Below are positions 29,591-29,717 of a DNA stretch of 29,717 nucleotides, piece after piece. The notes below the pieces were generated by a model, which was given only the letters and a program-made list of their open reading frames with translations, had not been told where the DNA came from and searched no databases. The translations under genes and the position numbers were made by a program. The stretch is from an uncultured Clostridia bacterium. GTDB lineage: Bacteria; Bacillota; Clostridia; Oscillospirales; Acutalibacteraceae. The first letter of the stretch is position 1. Every line of letters begins with the position of its first letter. Location of the stretch: positions 1 to 29,717 of the forward strand of contig CAUBKG010000023.1 in assembly GCA_958436475.1 (NCBI GenBank), given 5' to 3'.

Positions 29591-29717
29591 GCAAAAATAT
29601 GCCGGGCGGGTTTTCGGAAGGAGAACCGCCGCATAAAGCAGCCCCTGTGGGTTACCCGGCTTTGCACCGCCCCAGTAAAAACGGACAATAGACAAGAAGC
29701 CCCCTGATGTAGGATAA

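Overview
The window looks like a chromosomal segment of a GC-rich, Gram-positive, probably spore-forming member of the Bacillota (class Clostridia, most like the Oscillospirales/Ruminococcaceae group). The reasons are strong AGGAGG-type ribosome binding sites, frequent TTG starts, classical sigma-A promoters, U-tailed hairpin terminators, tRNA genes with encoded CCA, a DUF951 gene, a Cys-rich micropeptide, and the mnmG-rsmG-noc-parA-parB block that lies near oriC in Firmicutes. No dnaA, rnpA or rRNA is in the window, so the origin itself is not seen. The species cannot be named from the sequence.

Layout on the plus strand unless noted. (1) 43-4641: a complete phosphate uptake operon, pstS-pstC-pstA-pstB-phoU, ended by a strong terminator. 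Two perfect hairpins separate pstS from pstC, and PstC carries an extra N-terminal membrane domain. (2) 5117-10281: a probable operon of DUF951, prfA, a Sua5-CoaE fusion, a membrane-anchored lytic transglycosylase and an M18 aminopeptidase. It is closed by a terminator that converges with that of a 41-codon Cys-rich membrane micropeptide on the minus strand (10414-10539). (3) 10696-13026: a parvulin-like lipoprotein, a small membrane protein, an inverted pair of REP-like repeats and a dCMP deaminase. (4) 13238-15883, minus strand: a visibly AT-rich three-gene cassette (a secreted or anchored protein with a DNRLRE-like C-terminus, a secreted Cys-containing protein, and a small polytopic membrane protein) behind a perfect consensus promoter. 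It lies just upstream of mnmG and looks like an acquired island. (5) 16162-23837: mnmG, rsmG, noc, terminator, two parS sites, parA (soj), parB (spo0J), serS and an acyl-ACP thioesterase. (6) 24525-26725: small membrane proteins, the tRNA-Met and tRNA-Glu pair with its own promoter and terminator, a cluster of nested palindromes, and a COG2426-type membrane protein. (7) 27176-29590: glycogen phosphorylase, alone behind its own promoter.

Most genes are core housekeeping: phosphate import and its feedback control, translation (RF1, t6A and mnm5U tRNA modification, 16S m7G methylation, SerRS), CoA synthesis, chromosome partitioning, nucleoid occlusion and glycogen breakdown. The parts worth a second look are the Sua5-CoaE fusion, the AT-rich cassette with the palindromes at its borders, the Cys-rich micropeptide with a possible sporulation promoter, the extended PstC, and the palindrome cluster at 25257-25474. 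I found no CRISPR array, transposase, integrase or recognisable defence gene.
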